NCBI GenBank assembly: GCA_014155875.1
Contig: JACEFZ010016112.1
Location: forward strand, 372,001-436,000
Length of the DNA stretch: 64,000 nucleotides
Origin: Cepaea nemoralis
Lineage: Eukaryota > Mollusca > Gastropoda > Stylommatophora > Helicidae
Direction of reading: 5' to 3'
The notes below the pieces were generated by a model, which saw only the letters and a list, made by a program, of their open reading frames with translations, searched no databases and was not told where the DNA came from. Position numbers and translations under genes: made by a program. Shown piece by piece: positions 11,137 to 21,457 of this stretch (its first letter is position 1; each line of letters begins with the position of its first letter).

Positions 11137-12177
11137 GTGGATTATTCAAAGGCATTTGACTGTGTACAGCATCAGAAACTTTGGGAAATCATGAGGAATA
11201 TGGGCTTTCCTTCACATGTAGTACATCTCATAAAAATGCTATATCTAGACCAACAAGCAGCAGTTAGAATAGATGGCAAGACATCAGATTGGTTTGACAT
11301 CAAGCAAGGAGTCCGTCAGGGCTGCGTGCTGTCACCCTATTTGTTTAACCTGTATGCCGAAAATATAATGAGAAATGTAAGAGATGATATAAACAGGGAG
11401 CCATATGATGCCCTAAATATCGGCGGTCATGACATACCAGAGATTCGATATGCTGATGATACAGTATTACTATCCACAACACAGAATGGCATAGAAAACC
11501 TAATAGCTTCAACACAATTGAATAGTGAAAATCACAACTTATATCTTAACATAGCAAAAACTAAGATAATGCATACAGATAAAACTACTATGGAGAAAGA
11601 AATATACATTAATGGGAGAAAATTGGAGGTGGTGGAAAATTTTGAATATCTTGGGTCATTGATTACCAATAATGGTGACACAATGAAAGAAATTAAACGG
11701 CGACTATCCATTGCTCTTCAAAGACTAAAACAGATGAATAAATTATGGTGTGGGACAGACAGAACTACAAAAATTAGATTTTTAAGAGCATGCATCTTTC
11801 CCATTGCAACATACGCCTGTGAGACATGGACACTTACTAAACAAGCTGAACAGCGCATAGGTGCCTTTGAATATAAATGTTATAGACGAGTTCTAAGAAT
11901 ATCTTGGGTAAAGAAAAGAACAAATGCATCCATACTTCAAGAGTTGAATATTGAGGAGGGATGGCTATTAAAGACGATAAAACAAAGAAAATTGAAGTAT
12001 TTTGGTCACTTGAAACGTCACGACAGTTTGGAGAGAACAATAATGGAAGGGTATATGCTTGGGAAGAGAGGAAGAGGAAGGCCAAAGAGAAGATGGGTGC
12101 AGGATGTGGCGGATGATCTCCAGATGGGTGTAGCAGACGCGGGACATCTTGCTTGTGATCGAGAAGTTTTCCGGTAG
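11137..12177 (+). pseudogene. LINE-A reverse transcriptase, second part
   Basis: An open frame of 347 codons carries the remaining RT core. DYSKAFDCV is catalytic block A, QGVRQGCVLSPYLFNLY follows, then the catalytic IRYADDTVLLS, then YLGSLITNNGD. The C-terminal thumb and tail include CETWTLTKQAEQR, FGHLKRHDSLERT and GKRGRGRPKRRW. The frame is intact from the junction to the stop, so this half shows little decay. The missing first part lies 5 kb upstream across the LINE-I insertion. It cannot be expressed as one protein in its present state. Confidence 0.88.
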
Positions 12178-12236
12178 GTTGTTATGGGAGCGAGGTTCTG
12201 CAAAGGACATGCTACTGAATGAATGAATGAATGAGT
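11137..12236 (+). mobile_element. LINE-A (RTE-like), 3' half
   Basis: This continues the LINE-A element interrupted at 6121. It starts with the target-site duplication gtggatt and runs in frame as VDYSKAFDCVQHQKLW. It ends with a short 3' UTR and a (TGAA)n tail at 12217-12236. A short 3' UTR with a microsatellite tail is typical of RTE-type elements. Confidence 0.85.
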
Positions 12237-12365
12237 TTGCCATTGCTTTCTGAGCGGCCGGCTCAGTATCCCGCAAGTCACCAGCGGGGGTCGAACCGCT
12301 CCCAGTTCTCTCCCGCTACGAGACTCTGCGTGATAAACGGGATTACGGAGAAAGTGTTGTAACTC
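12237..12365 (-). mobile_element. R3 repeat head with tRNA-like B box
   Basis: On the minus strand the unit contains gcggttcgacccccgc, which folds like a tRNA T arm and matches the Pol III B box. Further on it has gctcagaaagcaatggcaaa, shared with R3 copies at 21655 and 21905. It abuts the LINE-A tail. I read it as the tRNA-derived head of the R3 SINE. Confidence 0.5.
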
Positions 12366-12381
12366 CTCAGCCAGAGAGACG

Positions 12382-12400
12382 TGTATATATATATATATAT
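12382..12400. repeat. (TA)n left of the foldback element
   Basis: A pure TA dinucleotide run directly precedes the palindrome at 12401. It is probably the same array as 12555-12623, split by insertion. Confidence 0.85.
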
Positions 12401-12552
12401 AGGCACTCTTCCGAATTGCGGTCCCAAATAGATCCGCAGTGAATAGGTCAGGGGTAAGGGTTAGGGTCAGTGTTTAGTTAACAACTAACCCTAACCCTTA
12501 ACCCCTGACCTATTCACTGCGGATCTATTTGGGACCGGAATTCGGAAGAGTG

Positions 12553-12554
<2 letters not shown>
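12401..12554. mobile_element. Foldback (palindromic) element in a TA array
   Basis: A 154-bp near-perfect inverted repeat. The left arm starts aggcactcttccgaatt and the right arm ends aattcggaagagtgcct. Arms of about 70 bp differ by one substitution and one indel, with a loop of about 15 bp (cagtgtttagttaac region). It lies between two blocks of TA, consistent with TA target-site insertion of a hairpin MITE. The arms contain gggttaggg, but the element is not a telomere array. Confidence 0.85.

Positions 12555-12623
<69 letters not shown>
12555..12623. repeat. (TA)n microsatellite
   Basis: A long TA dinucleotide run to the right of the palindrome, ending in a short CA-like run at 12628-12656. 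Confidence 0.9.
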
Positions 12624-12628
<5 letters not shown>

Positions 12629-12885
12629 CACGCGCACGGACACACACATACACACACGGCACAGTGAAGATATTATAGTTCATGTAGTGTAGCGTTAGTG
12701 ATCATGATCATCTACAGGTTTCTGTTTCGTGTGCTGCCAGTCATTTCTGATACCGATGTTCCTCCATGCCATGAGTGAAGGGTAGAAAATGAAAATGGAA
12801 AAGATGAATTATGATTTAAGAAAGAGAATATGGCGAATGAAAAAATAAGCGACGGCCGGCTACTTTCCGGATGTATTCGTTGTCA

Positions 12886-12895
12886 CTTCCTTTTT
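12886..12895 (+). promoter_or_regulatory. Candidate 5' TOP tract of RPL12
   Basis: The pyrimidine run cttccttttt lies about 95 bp upstream of the RPL12 start codon, just downstream of a GC-rich gacggccggc block. Ribosomal protein mRNAs of animals start at a C followed by such a tract, which gives growth-dependent translation. The start site itself is inferred and not visible. Confidence 0.5.
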
Positions 12896-12987
12896 AACCC
12901 GTTCATTGGTGTAGCTGTAGTGCAACATAATTTGGTCGTGTCAATCGGACTCATCCAACACTACAACCGTCATTTAAATATTACATC

Positions 12988-13024
12988 ATGCCTCCTAAAT
13001 TCGATCCAAATCAAGTATTCACAG
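12988..13024 (+). CDS. RPL12: RPL12 exon 1 (coding part)
   Basis: ATG at 12988 gives [12 protein letters not shown] plus one base, followed by the donor gtaaac. It joins exon 2 in phase 1 to form the codon gtt, which puts Tyr14 at the same position as in human RPL12. Confidence 0.95.
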
Positions 13025-16000
13025 GTAAACTGTTAAATAAAATTTCTTGTGTGATTATTTGTGCTTTACTCGTGTGGTACTAAAGTAACCAATAATGGCA
13101 ATGCATAACCCTCTTTATTGGAGACATAATAAATAGGCCCCGCTAAATTTTCTTTCACCTCACATGTTATGGATTATACTAAACGTTGATGCGACCATGG
13201 CTGAATTTGCTTAGAGGTGTCTTTAGGTTAGGTGCCAGTATAGGGCAGGCATAGTTTGTGGCGTGAACTGCATCTTCGGGAAAAATGATGTAGCTGGCTT
13301 TGTCGCAAGCGGACTGGTTTTGCCTTGTGCTGTAACGTGTGGCTGCTGGTTTTCTAGGGACTGCCGCTTCCATCGAAGATGAACTGTATTTTTCGTGGAG
13401 GACTTTTGTATTGAGGCATTATGCACAGTATGCCTGTGCGGGCTGTTAGTTGTCGAGACTCATGCTTTTGCCGCTTTTCACATGGGCAGTGAGAAGCATT
13501 TTGTTATATTCACCGGCACAGGAACGGAGCATAATAATGGGGACGACCCGTTGCTGGTAAAGTTGGAACCGCAACTAACTATAGGGCAGTCATCTTAGAT
13601 CATGAATCATCCACCCCGTCAATTGATATTTTGACGATGTTTGTGTTTCTTATATTTGTTGGTAGTGCCACTCCCCCCCCCCCCCCCCAAACTTCTCCTG
13701 CCGCTGTTGTGTAGTATTTCCATCCAAGGTTATTTTCCTTATTCCACCCCTTCGGTTATGCCTCAACATTTAATCTGTTCCAGTTCTATATTTAATTTAT
13801 TTCTATTGGTCCACTGTCATGAGTAAATTGACAAAGACGAAAAGTGGAATTGGTCAGATTTATGTTACAAGTGATCAAATGGATATTGTTACACTTATAG
13901 CAGCTAGAAAGACCTTGTTAGCACGCGAAAACAAATATACTTGTACAGCTACATTAAACAAGTTTTTCGCAAGTCCCAGCTTGGGTCACGGAGACGTCAA
14001 AATTCTAGGGAACAAAATCTGCGATGAATAAAGTAAATCGGCTTACAGGAAGTGGTACAGTGGAAAAAGTAACCTAAATTTAAATGTTTTGGTCAATCTC
14101 ATAGGAAAGCACAGCGAGGAATGGGCGGGTGCACTGATGCGAATAAAGTGAGTGTTCAGATATAAAGTATACAAGTATAATTATATTCTGGCAGTATGAC
14201 AATTTATTGAATAAATACCCCAACTGATGTGATTTTCTATTCTTGTGATCTCATGAGATGCGCAAGATTAGTTATATGGTCTGTTTTTTGTGCTGACAAA
14301 CACTTTGGCTGCAGCGTCATTGTCCCTTGTGAATGTTCTAGTAAAGCTGACACTTACCATTTTTGTTGATTTGCTCATTGCATGTTTACAGCTATGCTGC
14401 AGTTCAACCTATTTCATTTCTCTTAACAGCTGCAGCTCTCAAAGCCTTGTATTTTTCTTCGTCTATATTATAAAAACCCGCATCTACACTGACACTGACT
14501 CCTTCTTCTTCTTCAGCATTCCGAGCCATTGAGGTTCTTTGCTGCAAATACAATCTGTCTCCATTCGTCTCTCTGGTGGACCTTCTCTTGCCAGTTGTTG
14601 ATTCCAAGTGCTTGTAGGTCTGTATGTATATTATCTCTCCACCGCCTTCTTGGTCTACCTCGGGGTCTACGGTCATTTATTTCCTGAGTGTAAGCGAGTT
14701 TTGTTTCCCTATTATCTTCCATTCTTTCTATATGCCCCAGCCATTGTAGTCTATTAGCCTTCATGATACCAGTGATTAGCGGGGACTTAAACAAATCATA
14801 AATGTCTTTGTTACTTCTTCTTTTCCACTCTCCACTTTGTGTATCCCTAATGGGTCCAAAGATGCGTCTTAAAATTTTGTTCTCAAAGGTTTGTTACAAG
14901 GCTTCGTCTCCTTTCGTTGTACTCCATGTTTCAGAGCCATACAGCACAACTGGTCTGATCAGTGTTTTGTATATTGTGATTTTGGTGTTACGAGATAGCG
15001 CCTTTGATTTTAGTAGATGTTGTAGTGCATAGTATATCTTATTTCCAGAGTTGATTCTAGTTTGTATTTCTTCCCTTATGATGTTGGAGCAGTTGAAGAT
15101 TGTACCCAGGTATTTGTATGTTTCCGTTCTTTTAATGGTCATATTATCTATTTGTATGTGGCCAGAGTTTTTAGCCATTCCGTCTCTTGAAATTACCATA
15201 TATTCTGTCTTATCTTGGTTGATAACCAGCCCCATCTGTTGGGCTTTTTCCTTTAAGTGAGTCAATATTTCTAATGTCTTTTGTTCACTTTGCCCTATAA
15301 TATCTATATCATCTGCATAACCAAGCAGCTTGGATGTTCCTCCAATATCACATTCCTCCTTTACCTTCCTTACAACTTTCTCTAGAGCCAGATTGAAGAG
15401 TAGCGGCGATAGTGCATCACCCTGTTTCAAGCCAGATGTTATTTGGAAGGGGTCTGATTTCCTGCCTTTATATGTTACTATATTATAAGTATCTTCCATG
15501 CATAGTTTGGTCATGTTAATTAACTTCCTTGGTATTCCAAATTCCTGCATAACATTCCATAGACTATTCCTATGGACACTATCATAAGCCTTTTTAAAAT
15601 CCACAAAAATGTTATGGAGATCTCTTTTATATTCCCAATGTTTCTCGGCTATTTGTCGTAAGATAAATATCTGATCTATTGTTGATCTGTTTTGTCTAAA
15701 ACCCGCCTGGTAGTCACCTAATATGTCTTCTGAATATGGTTTTAGTCTATTTAGTAATACTGCGGATAGTATCTTATAGCTTGTGGACAGTAGTGATATT
15801 CCTCTATAATTTCCACATTGGAACTTGTCTCCTTTCTTAAAGATAGGTATCAATAATGACTCTTTCCAGTCATGGGGTAATTCTTCTGTCCTCCAGATTT
15901 TTATTATTAGTTCGTATAGCTTTAGATGTAATGCATGGCCACCTGCCTTTATAAATTCAGCAGCAATTCCATCAGTCCCAGTTGCCTTATTGTTTTTAAG

Positions 16001-19000
16001 TCGTGTGATTACATATAGGATTTCTTCAAATGTAGGCAGACTCCAGTCTGCTTAATTTCATAACTCTGTTAACCAACATTCACATCCATATAGAACTGGC
16101 CATACACAGCTTTTTTTTTGTGGATTTTTGTATTTATCATGATTTTGATCATTCTTGTAAAAGACCCGCCACAAGATACAAGTCTCAGAACTTTTACTTT
16201 TTTGTACCCCTTGACCCCAGCCGACCTGACACAAACAAAAGTAGTCCTAACCATGGATTTTTATATTGACTGAACCATTGCCTGCGTAAGTATCAGGGTG
16301 GTATCGTTAGGCATGTTCATTGTGTCAAAATGCATGAATGAGTATAATCCTGCATTTGCAACTGCCATTGTGAGGGCTGGCCGAGTGGATAGAACGCCGG
16401 ACTCTCAATTGGGAGACCCGGGTTCGATCCCTGGTAAGGTGCAGGATTTTTTTCTGTCGGGGGCAAAAAGAAAATCCTAACCTGCACAGTTCGCGGTGAC
16501 TGCACTAGCCAGGCGGCCTTAATTCCTCAGGCTCAAAGACCCCTGTGCCATACACCGCTTCTGTTGAGCTATCATATTGAATGTCTTATAACTTATATAG
16601 GTTTGGTCTTATATAGGTTTGGTGAACTTTACATGACACAGCAAACCTTGAGAAAACAGGAAAACACTTATAAAAAGTTAGTAATTAACTAGGAAGTTTG
16701 TGTCATTTGTTCTTTGTATGTGTGAGTGAGGTTGCTGACGTAATTGTTACTTAAGTTTGTAACAATTGAAACAGCTGATTGTCATGGTTTTATATATTCA
16801 CCATGCTTTCTTTTTCAGTTTACTGCAGAGCAGTTGGAGGAGAGGTCCCAGCAACCTCATCCCTGGCCCCAAAGATTGGTCCACTGGGTTTGGTAAGTAT
16901 ACATGTGTGTTTTGTGTGTTGAACCTATTGGTCCACTGGGTTTGGTAAGTATACATGTGTGTTTTGTGTGTTGAACCTATTGGTCCACTGGGTTTGGTAA
17001 GTATACATGTGTGTTTTGTGTGTTGAACCTATTGGTCCACTGGGTTTGGTAAGTATACATGTGTGTTTTGTGTGTTGAACCTATTGGTCCACTGGGTTTG
17101 GTAAGTATACATGTGTGTTTTGTGTGTTGAACCTATTGGTCCACTGGGTTTGGTAAGTATACATGTGTGTTTTGTGTGTTGAACCTATTGGTCCACTGGG
17201 TTTGGTAAGTATACATGTGTGTTTTGTGTGTTGAACCTATTGGTCCACTGGGTTTGGTAAGTATACATGTGTGTTTTGTGTGTTGAACCTATTGGTCCAC
17301 TGGGTTTGGTAAGTATACATGTGTGTTTTGTGTGTTGAACCTTTTCCACAATATTTGTACATGACCCTGGTCTCTGAGGTAGACCCAGCCAGGACATGTT
17401 TAGGAACAGGTGGCTGGTATAATGCTCAACACACCCTCATTTGGTAATGGAAGTCTGGCCTCAGTATGCCACAGTGGAAGCCTAGCAGCATCCTTCTTAT
17501 GCCACAATTTAAACTGAGCACCTATATGCCTAATATTAAAATGCCGCAATGGACGTCTGGCAATCATACCTTCAATGTGTCACAACAGCAGCTACAGGAA
17601 GCAAATTTACATCCAATGCATTTAAAAATTTTAAATAGATTTGGCATATTATATGCAGCCAAATGTTTGTCAGTTGTAGTACATCCTTATAGAAGTGTTC
17701 TATGGGCTAATTCTTTGCTTTGCTTTAACAGTCTCCAAAAAAAGTTGGTGATGACATCCAGAAAGGGACAGCTGACTGGAAGGGACTGAAGATTACAGTA
17801 AAATTGGTGGTACAGAACAGACAGGCTAAAGTTGAAGTAGTCCCCAGTGCAGCAGCAATGATCATCCGAGCATTGAAGGAGCCACCACGTGACCGCAAGA
17901 AGGTCAAACATGGTAGGTTCAACCTTTTCCAGTGTCCTATAGGCTGACCGTATTTTCAGCATGTCTCTGTCAACAAGATAATTAAATAATGAATTGGACT
18001 TAAAATTTTTGATCACTAAGAAATCTATAAAAGCTAGGCATACTTTTCCGAAATGTGATGTTGAAAATATACACTTAGGAACTCAACAAGGACTATATAT
18101 GCTTTCAGGCTTTATTCCTAAAAATGTGTTATGAATCTCTATTTTATAAGGCAGAGTCAAAATTCTCATTGTGAGTGCATTGGTGTAATCGTTTTGGGGG
18201 GTTGCACTGTCAGATAAGGGTTCTGCACTTGGTGTCTAGAGTCAGGCCTACAAAATGTGATGTCCCTAACACTTCAGATCCATCACAGGTTCCTGCTTCT
18301 GGACTTTCTTAGGATGGCCACGGTGCCAACAGAACATTCACTCACCAGTTGTATGATTAATTTATTTAGAGGTGGTAACTTGGATAGGTCCTCTGCATTT
18401 ATAATTCTTATCTCAGAAGCCGGATGTGCCAACCTAAAAGCGCAAATAAACTTGGCACAACGCAGTTACATCTGAAAAAACTCCGGATAAACGCAGAATT
18501 CTTGTAGATGAAACAGCATGTAGATTATTTGTAGCAATGGATAGTGCCATCATATTCTAGAATTCTGAATGAAAAGGAAATAGGAATTGCATTGATGAAA
18601 ACTTGTATTGTGAATGATTTAACCAAAATAAATCTTTGGTAATCAATATATTCATCAGTATTATACTACTTCAGGTTAACTGTGGGGTTATGTGTTGCAA
18701 TTGCTACAATATTTATATGAATATGTGTGAATATTTTAAAGAACACGTTTCCTAACACTGCATATTTATTTTCTAGTTGGGTATATTTTTCATACAGTGA
18801 TATGAATCTCCTAATTGATATCAGTATTGTCATGAGATGCCTAGTGGGGAGTGACAGGAGGTTCTGGAAATCTCCACCGTGGAGGATGGACGCAGGTGGA
18901 TGTTCTGACATGGGTAGCATCAGTATAAGAACTCTCCATTGACTACAGAAGGGGATGGAGATTTTGTGGGACAGTCCCAAGTGCTATTATTCCTTATGTT

Positions 19001-20976
19001 AATTTGTTATGCTGAAAAGTTGAACAACACATATATATGTACTTATAACTGCCATTTCAGTAAAACACAATGGTAACATCACCATTGATGACATTATCAA
19101 GATCGCACGACAGATGCGTGCTCGCAGTATGGCAAAAGCTCTCGTTGGAACTGTGAAAGAAGTCTTGGGTGAGTGAAGGATGTTTTGTGTGGTTTCCTTA
19201 ATGAAGGTTTAACAAAATCATTGATGGTTGAGACTAGAGGAGTACCTCTGTGATATCTTGCTCCATTAACTTACTACTTGGTATAAACACACATTCCCAT
19301 CTCTTCTTTCCCTCAATCTTTTTTCTGGTTTGTTCAATATACCATAGCTGAGATTATTCCTACAGCTGTGGTAAAGTATGCCCTTTGTTACACATATGGT
19401 TTGACACCATTTTAATGTGAAATAAGTACCTGGCTTTGTGCCAAGTGTTAAAACATACCCCACAGAACAAATAATGCTGTGAAAATATTAGAATACTGAA
19501 CCCCCGGGAAGGTTAACCCGGTCAACAAATGCCAGCAGAAATCGGATGTGTCGGCCTAACGGCGCAAGAACGCAGCTCTGCTGTAAACAGGCACAACGCA
19601 GTCACATCCGAAAAAGAAAAAAAAAATCCGGATGAACGCAGAAGAAGAATACTGAACATTCCCAAGCTTTTAGTATTAATGGTTCATTACTTTTGTTTTT
19701 GACCAAATATGAGGATTTTAAAAATTTAGTTGGATGACAAGATAGCTAGGCTGTCAGTGTTGCTAAATATCTTAGCCAGGTTACTATGAAATTCCAAAGT
19801 AGCTATCCTTTTTCCTAACCTCCCAGTGGCCTATTGATCAAGAGTTACTCTGCATGTTGTAATGTTGTGTAATCAGGTGTTTCACAAGGGGTTGAGGTTA
19901 AACCTCAAATCAACGCTTGGACAAAACTGGCTCAAATGAATCACACTCAGAAATGCATTATTTGTGAACTTACTGAGCACCACTTTGAAATGAATGGGTT
20001 GGAATACTCAACCATGTAAGGCTGCAGTAACATCAGCTAGATCTTCACGTACTTGCCCATGCTGCAGGGTACACCTATGATACACCACTTACAATTATTG
20101 TTATATATCTTGTGAAGGCTTTCAATGATCAGCTACACCCAACTAATGTAGTCAAGTTTGGTCACACACTGAGAAAACTGGATACAGCCTAGCTAGGATG
20201 TCCTACAGGGCCAACGGAATAGAGGGAGGTCTGATGTAATGAAGAGAATGAGACATGAATAATATGGAGGGAGCTATAGAAAATAGGACAGTTGTGGCTT
20301 TCACATAGAAGATAAAGCAGATGTAATCAAGTTTGTATTATTGCCATTCATGTCCATACAGCTTTCTCTACTTGCCAGGCCACCCTATGAAGAATAGATG
20401 TGAAAACCTAGCTATGGGGCGGTTGAAAAGTAGTTTTATCCACCAGGCCAAATGACTGCAGAGAAACCACCGATCTTCACTCAGTTGGTATCCCCCTGAC
20501 AACTATTACAGAGCGAATTCCATGGAAAGATGAACATAGACTATCACTACAAATCCAGACAAAAGTGATAGGAATATTTGACAAGGAAGAAAACAGTGTA
20601 CAGCGCAGAACAGCCACTCTCAGCTTCCTTGATGACGAATACCCACAGGATCTCTGGATCCGAGTACACAGATGGGTCAGCACAAAATGCTGTTCGAAAT
20701 GGAGCGCAATATATTTGGTGTGACCAGTTTAGAGGGAATATTTAAATGAATGAGATTGCCTGAATTCACCATAGTAATCGCAATTGGTCGTTTGCTTGTT
20801 CATTTGAAGTTAAATGTAGCTAGAGATTAAATGTTTAGCTAGAAGAATCCAGCTCAGTGTTCTGTTTCTTGCTTGCAGGCACAGCACAGTCCATTGGCTG
20901 CACAATTGACAAGCTGACACCCCATTCTGTGATTGAGAAGATCAATGAAGGGGAAATTGAAATTCCAGAAGAATAA
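12988..20976 (+). CDS. RPL12: 60S ribosomal protein L12 (uL11), complete gene
   Basis: RPL12 binds the GTPase-associated centre of 28S rRNA at the base of the ribosomal P stalk. Exons 12988-13024, 16819-16892, 17732-17912, 19061-19168 and 20879-20976 are all bounded by AG/GT. They sum to 498 nt, or 165 residues plus stop, the usual family length. Family blocks are MPPKFDPN at the start, [19 protein letters not shown] (the conserved RNA-binding N-domain block), [24 protein letters not shown] and [10 protein letters not shown] in the linker, [17 protein letters not shown], and [10 protein letters not shown]. The end ([20 protein letters not shown]) departs from the usual DG-x-HPHDII-type ending. 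Intron 1 holds a LINE-B and SINE-T, and intron 2 opens with a minisatellite repeating the splice donor. Confidence 0.96.
13090..14499. other. RPL12 intron 1, left part, unassigned
   Basis: No gene is recognised. It holds a C homopolymer (about 13672-13688) and a 70-codon open frame at 13819-14031 without any known motif. The open frame lacks splice signals and relatives in the window, so I do not call it. Confidence 0.4.
14500..16036 (-). mobile_element. LINE-B copy 1, 5'-truncated, in RPL12 intron 1
   Basis: An RTE-superfamily-like non-LTR element lies antisense to RPL12. The 3' tail is the (GAA)n at 14500-14516, read on the minus strand. The 5' end is cut inside the RT N-terminal region at about 16036. 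It is nearly identical to copy 2 at 56357-58360, so both inserted fairly recently or one was gene-converted. A short gactcc match on both flanks may be its target-site duplication. Confidence 0.85.
14513..16030 (-). pseudogene. LINE-B copy 1 reverse transcriptase
   Basis: RT blocks on the minus strand in order: [36 protein letters not shown], the catalytic [32 protein letters not shown], the catalytic [12 protein letters not shown], then [12 protein letters not shown]. The C-terminal segment has [18 protein letters not shown] and [12 protein letters not shown] one-base difference from copy 2 near 14890 breaks the frame between the RT core and the tail. The N-terminal endonuclease is missing by truncation. 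It is not functional. Confidence 0.88.
16371..16559 (+). mobile_element. SINE-T, tRNA-headed SINE, in RPL12 intron 1
   Basis: The head resembles a Leu/Ser-class tRNA: A box tggccgagtgg at 16378, B box ggttcgatcc at 16421-16430. The body has a potential stem, with gtgcaggatttt facing aaaatcctaacctgcac around a cgggggc loop. The unit ends ccatacaccgc. Related copies are at 2506-2632 (body only) and 60698-60868 (minus strand, with head). The RNA would be made by Pol III and mobilised by a LINE; which LINE is not visible. Confidence 0.8.
16819..16892 (+). CDS. RPL12: RPL12 exon 2
   Basis: The acceptor is tttctttttcag. The exon encodes [20 protein letters not shown] and PLGL in the frame set by exon 1. 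It ends in phase 0 at the donor gtaagt. The last 18 bases of the exon and this donor are the first unit of the 52-bp minisatellite that follows. Confidence 0.95.
16875..17340 (+). repeat. 52-bp minisatellite repeating the RPL12 exon 2 donor
   Basis: Nine near-perfect copies have a 52-bp period. Each contains 18 bases of exon 2 (attggtccactgggtttg), the donor gtaagt and 28 bases of intron. The first copy includes the true exon end. The ggtccact motif starts at 16878, 16930, 16982, 17034, 17086, 17138, 17190, 17242 and 17294. Confidence 0.97.
17341..17731. other. RPL12 intron 2 remainder
   Basis: Unique-looking intron sequence ends in the acceptor tgctttaacag. I see no element or RNA gene. Confidence 0.6.
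17732..17912 (+). CDS. RPL12: RPL12 exon 3
   Basis: Starts [20 protein letters not shown] in phase 0 and ends [13 protein letters not shown] plus one base at the donor gtaggt. This covers the end of the N-domain and most of the linker and C-domain start. Confidence 0.95.
17913..18416. other. RPL12 intron 3, left part
   Basis: No gene or clear element is seen before the decayed SINE1 piece at 18417. Confidence 0.5.
18417..18500 (+). mobile_element. SINE1-like fragment, decayed
   Basis: Blocks gaagccggatgtgccaacct, gcacaacgcagttacatc and ctccggataaacgcag match SINE1, with the hairpin and start of the tail still visible. The 5' part and the (GAA)n tail are lost. Confidence 0.65.
18501..19060. 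other. RPL12 intron 3, right part
   Basis: AT-rich intron ends in the acceptor tgccatttcag. I searched by eye for C/D or H/ACA snoRNA motifs, which some RPL12 introns host, and found nothing I could support. Confidence 0.5.
19061..19168 (+). CDS. RPL12: RPL12 exon 4
   Basis: Encodes [20 protein letters not shown] and then [17 protein letters not shown], with phase 1 at entry (codon gta across the junction) and a donor gtgagt. This is the rRNA-binding C-domain. Confidence 0.95.
19502..19645 (+). mobile_element. SINE1 copy in RPL12 intron 4
   Basis: A 144-bp unit starts with a run of C then gggaaggttaacccgg and ends gaacgcagaagaa. It is flanked by the 12-bp target-site duplication agaatactgaac at 19490-19501 and 19646-19657. 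The hairpin arms CATCCG and CCGGATG are intact. Confidence 0.92.
19658..20140. other. RPL12 intron 4, unassigned part
   Basis: No gene or repeat recognised. Confidence 0.5.
20150..20290 (+). mobile_element. Possible LINE 3' coding remnant
   Basis: Reading gtcacacactgagaaaactg gives a GHTLRK-like block, followed downstream by a NNMEGA-like stretch. This resembles the C-terminal tail of widespread invertebrate LINE RTs and the fragment at 41390-41640. It is heavily decayed. Confidence 0.35.
20450..20740 (+). mobile_element. RNase H LINE fragment, decayed
   Basis: One frame gives [20 protein letters not shown] and [20 protein letters not shown]. After a frameshift near 20665 it gives [18 protein letters not shown], where YTDGS is the first RNase H acidic motif. 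This is the junction of RT tail and RNase H of an I-superfamily LINE not otherwise represented in the window. Confidence 0.6.
20879..20976 (+). CDS. RPL12: RPL12 exon 5
   Basis: Acceptor cttgcag. The exon completes Gly, continues [20 protein letters not shown] and ends EIEIPEE with TAA at 20974-20976. Confidence 0.94.
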
Positions 20977-21142
20977 AGCAATGTTTTGACTAATGAAATT
21001 ACTTTGTTATTGGCTGTCTTTGCAATATTGCATGTGTGGTTACTGACTAAGGGAGTGAATACAGTTGTACTCAAGTGTGGCGTGGATAGGTCATGGTATT
21101 ATGACTGACTTCTCATCATCTCAATGAGCACTTGGGTGTTTA

Positions 21143-21148
21143 AATAAA
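21143..21148 (+). terminator. RPL12 poly(A) signal candidate
   Basis: An AATAAA lies 167 bp past the stop codon. A second AATAAA at 20972-20977 overlaps the stop and is too close to serve well. Cleavage would fall near 21165. Confidence 0.55.
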
Positions 21149-21315
21149 CCATTGGTTTTTTCTCATAACCTTCTCAGAATAGAACAAAAACACTGGAGAT
21201 CCTGCAAGCTGCACAACTCAAAATTCCTTATTTTAAAAAATTGCTGCAATGAAACATTTTCCAATGCAATGGAGGGCTCATCTCTAATTTTGCCATGATA
21301 TGCAGTTCTCCATAT

Positions 21316-21457
21316 CTTCTTTCTTCTTCGTTCATCCGGGGTTTTTTTTTCGGATGTGATTGCGTTGTGCCTGTTTACAGCAGAGCTGCGTTCTTGCGCC
21401 GTTAGGCCGACACATCCGACTTCTGCGAGTATTTGTTGACCGGGTTAACCTTCCCGG
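21316..21457 (-). mobile_element. SINE1 copy, antisense
   Basis: On the minus strand it starts cccgggaaggttaacccgg and ends with the GAA-rich tail. It is flanked by gttctccatat at 21305-21315 and 21458-21468 (11 bp). Hairpin and length agree with the other copies. Confidence 0.92.

Noticed and set aside
12465..12505. gggttaggg / ccctaaccc runs as interstitial telomere repeat
   Set aside because: Only two or so units, and they belong to the arms of a longer palindrome, so they are part of the foldback element.
13819..14031. 70-codon open frame starting [15 protein letters not shown] in RPL12 intron 1
   Set aside because: Looks somewhat protein-like but has no family match I recognise, no poly(A) or splice support, and lies in an intron.
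17913..20878. snoRNAs in RPL12 introns
   Set aside because: Some RPL12 introns host snoRNAs, but no convincing C/D or H/ACA motif pair with stems could be found by eye.
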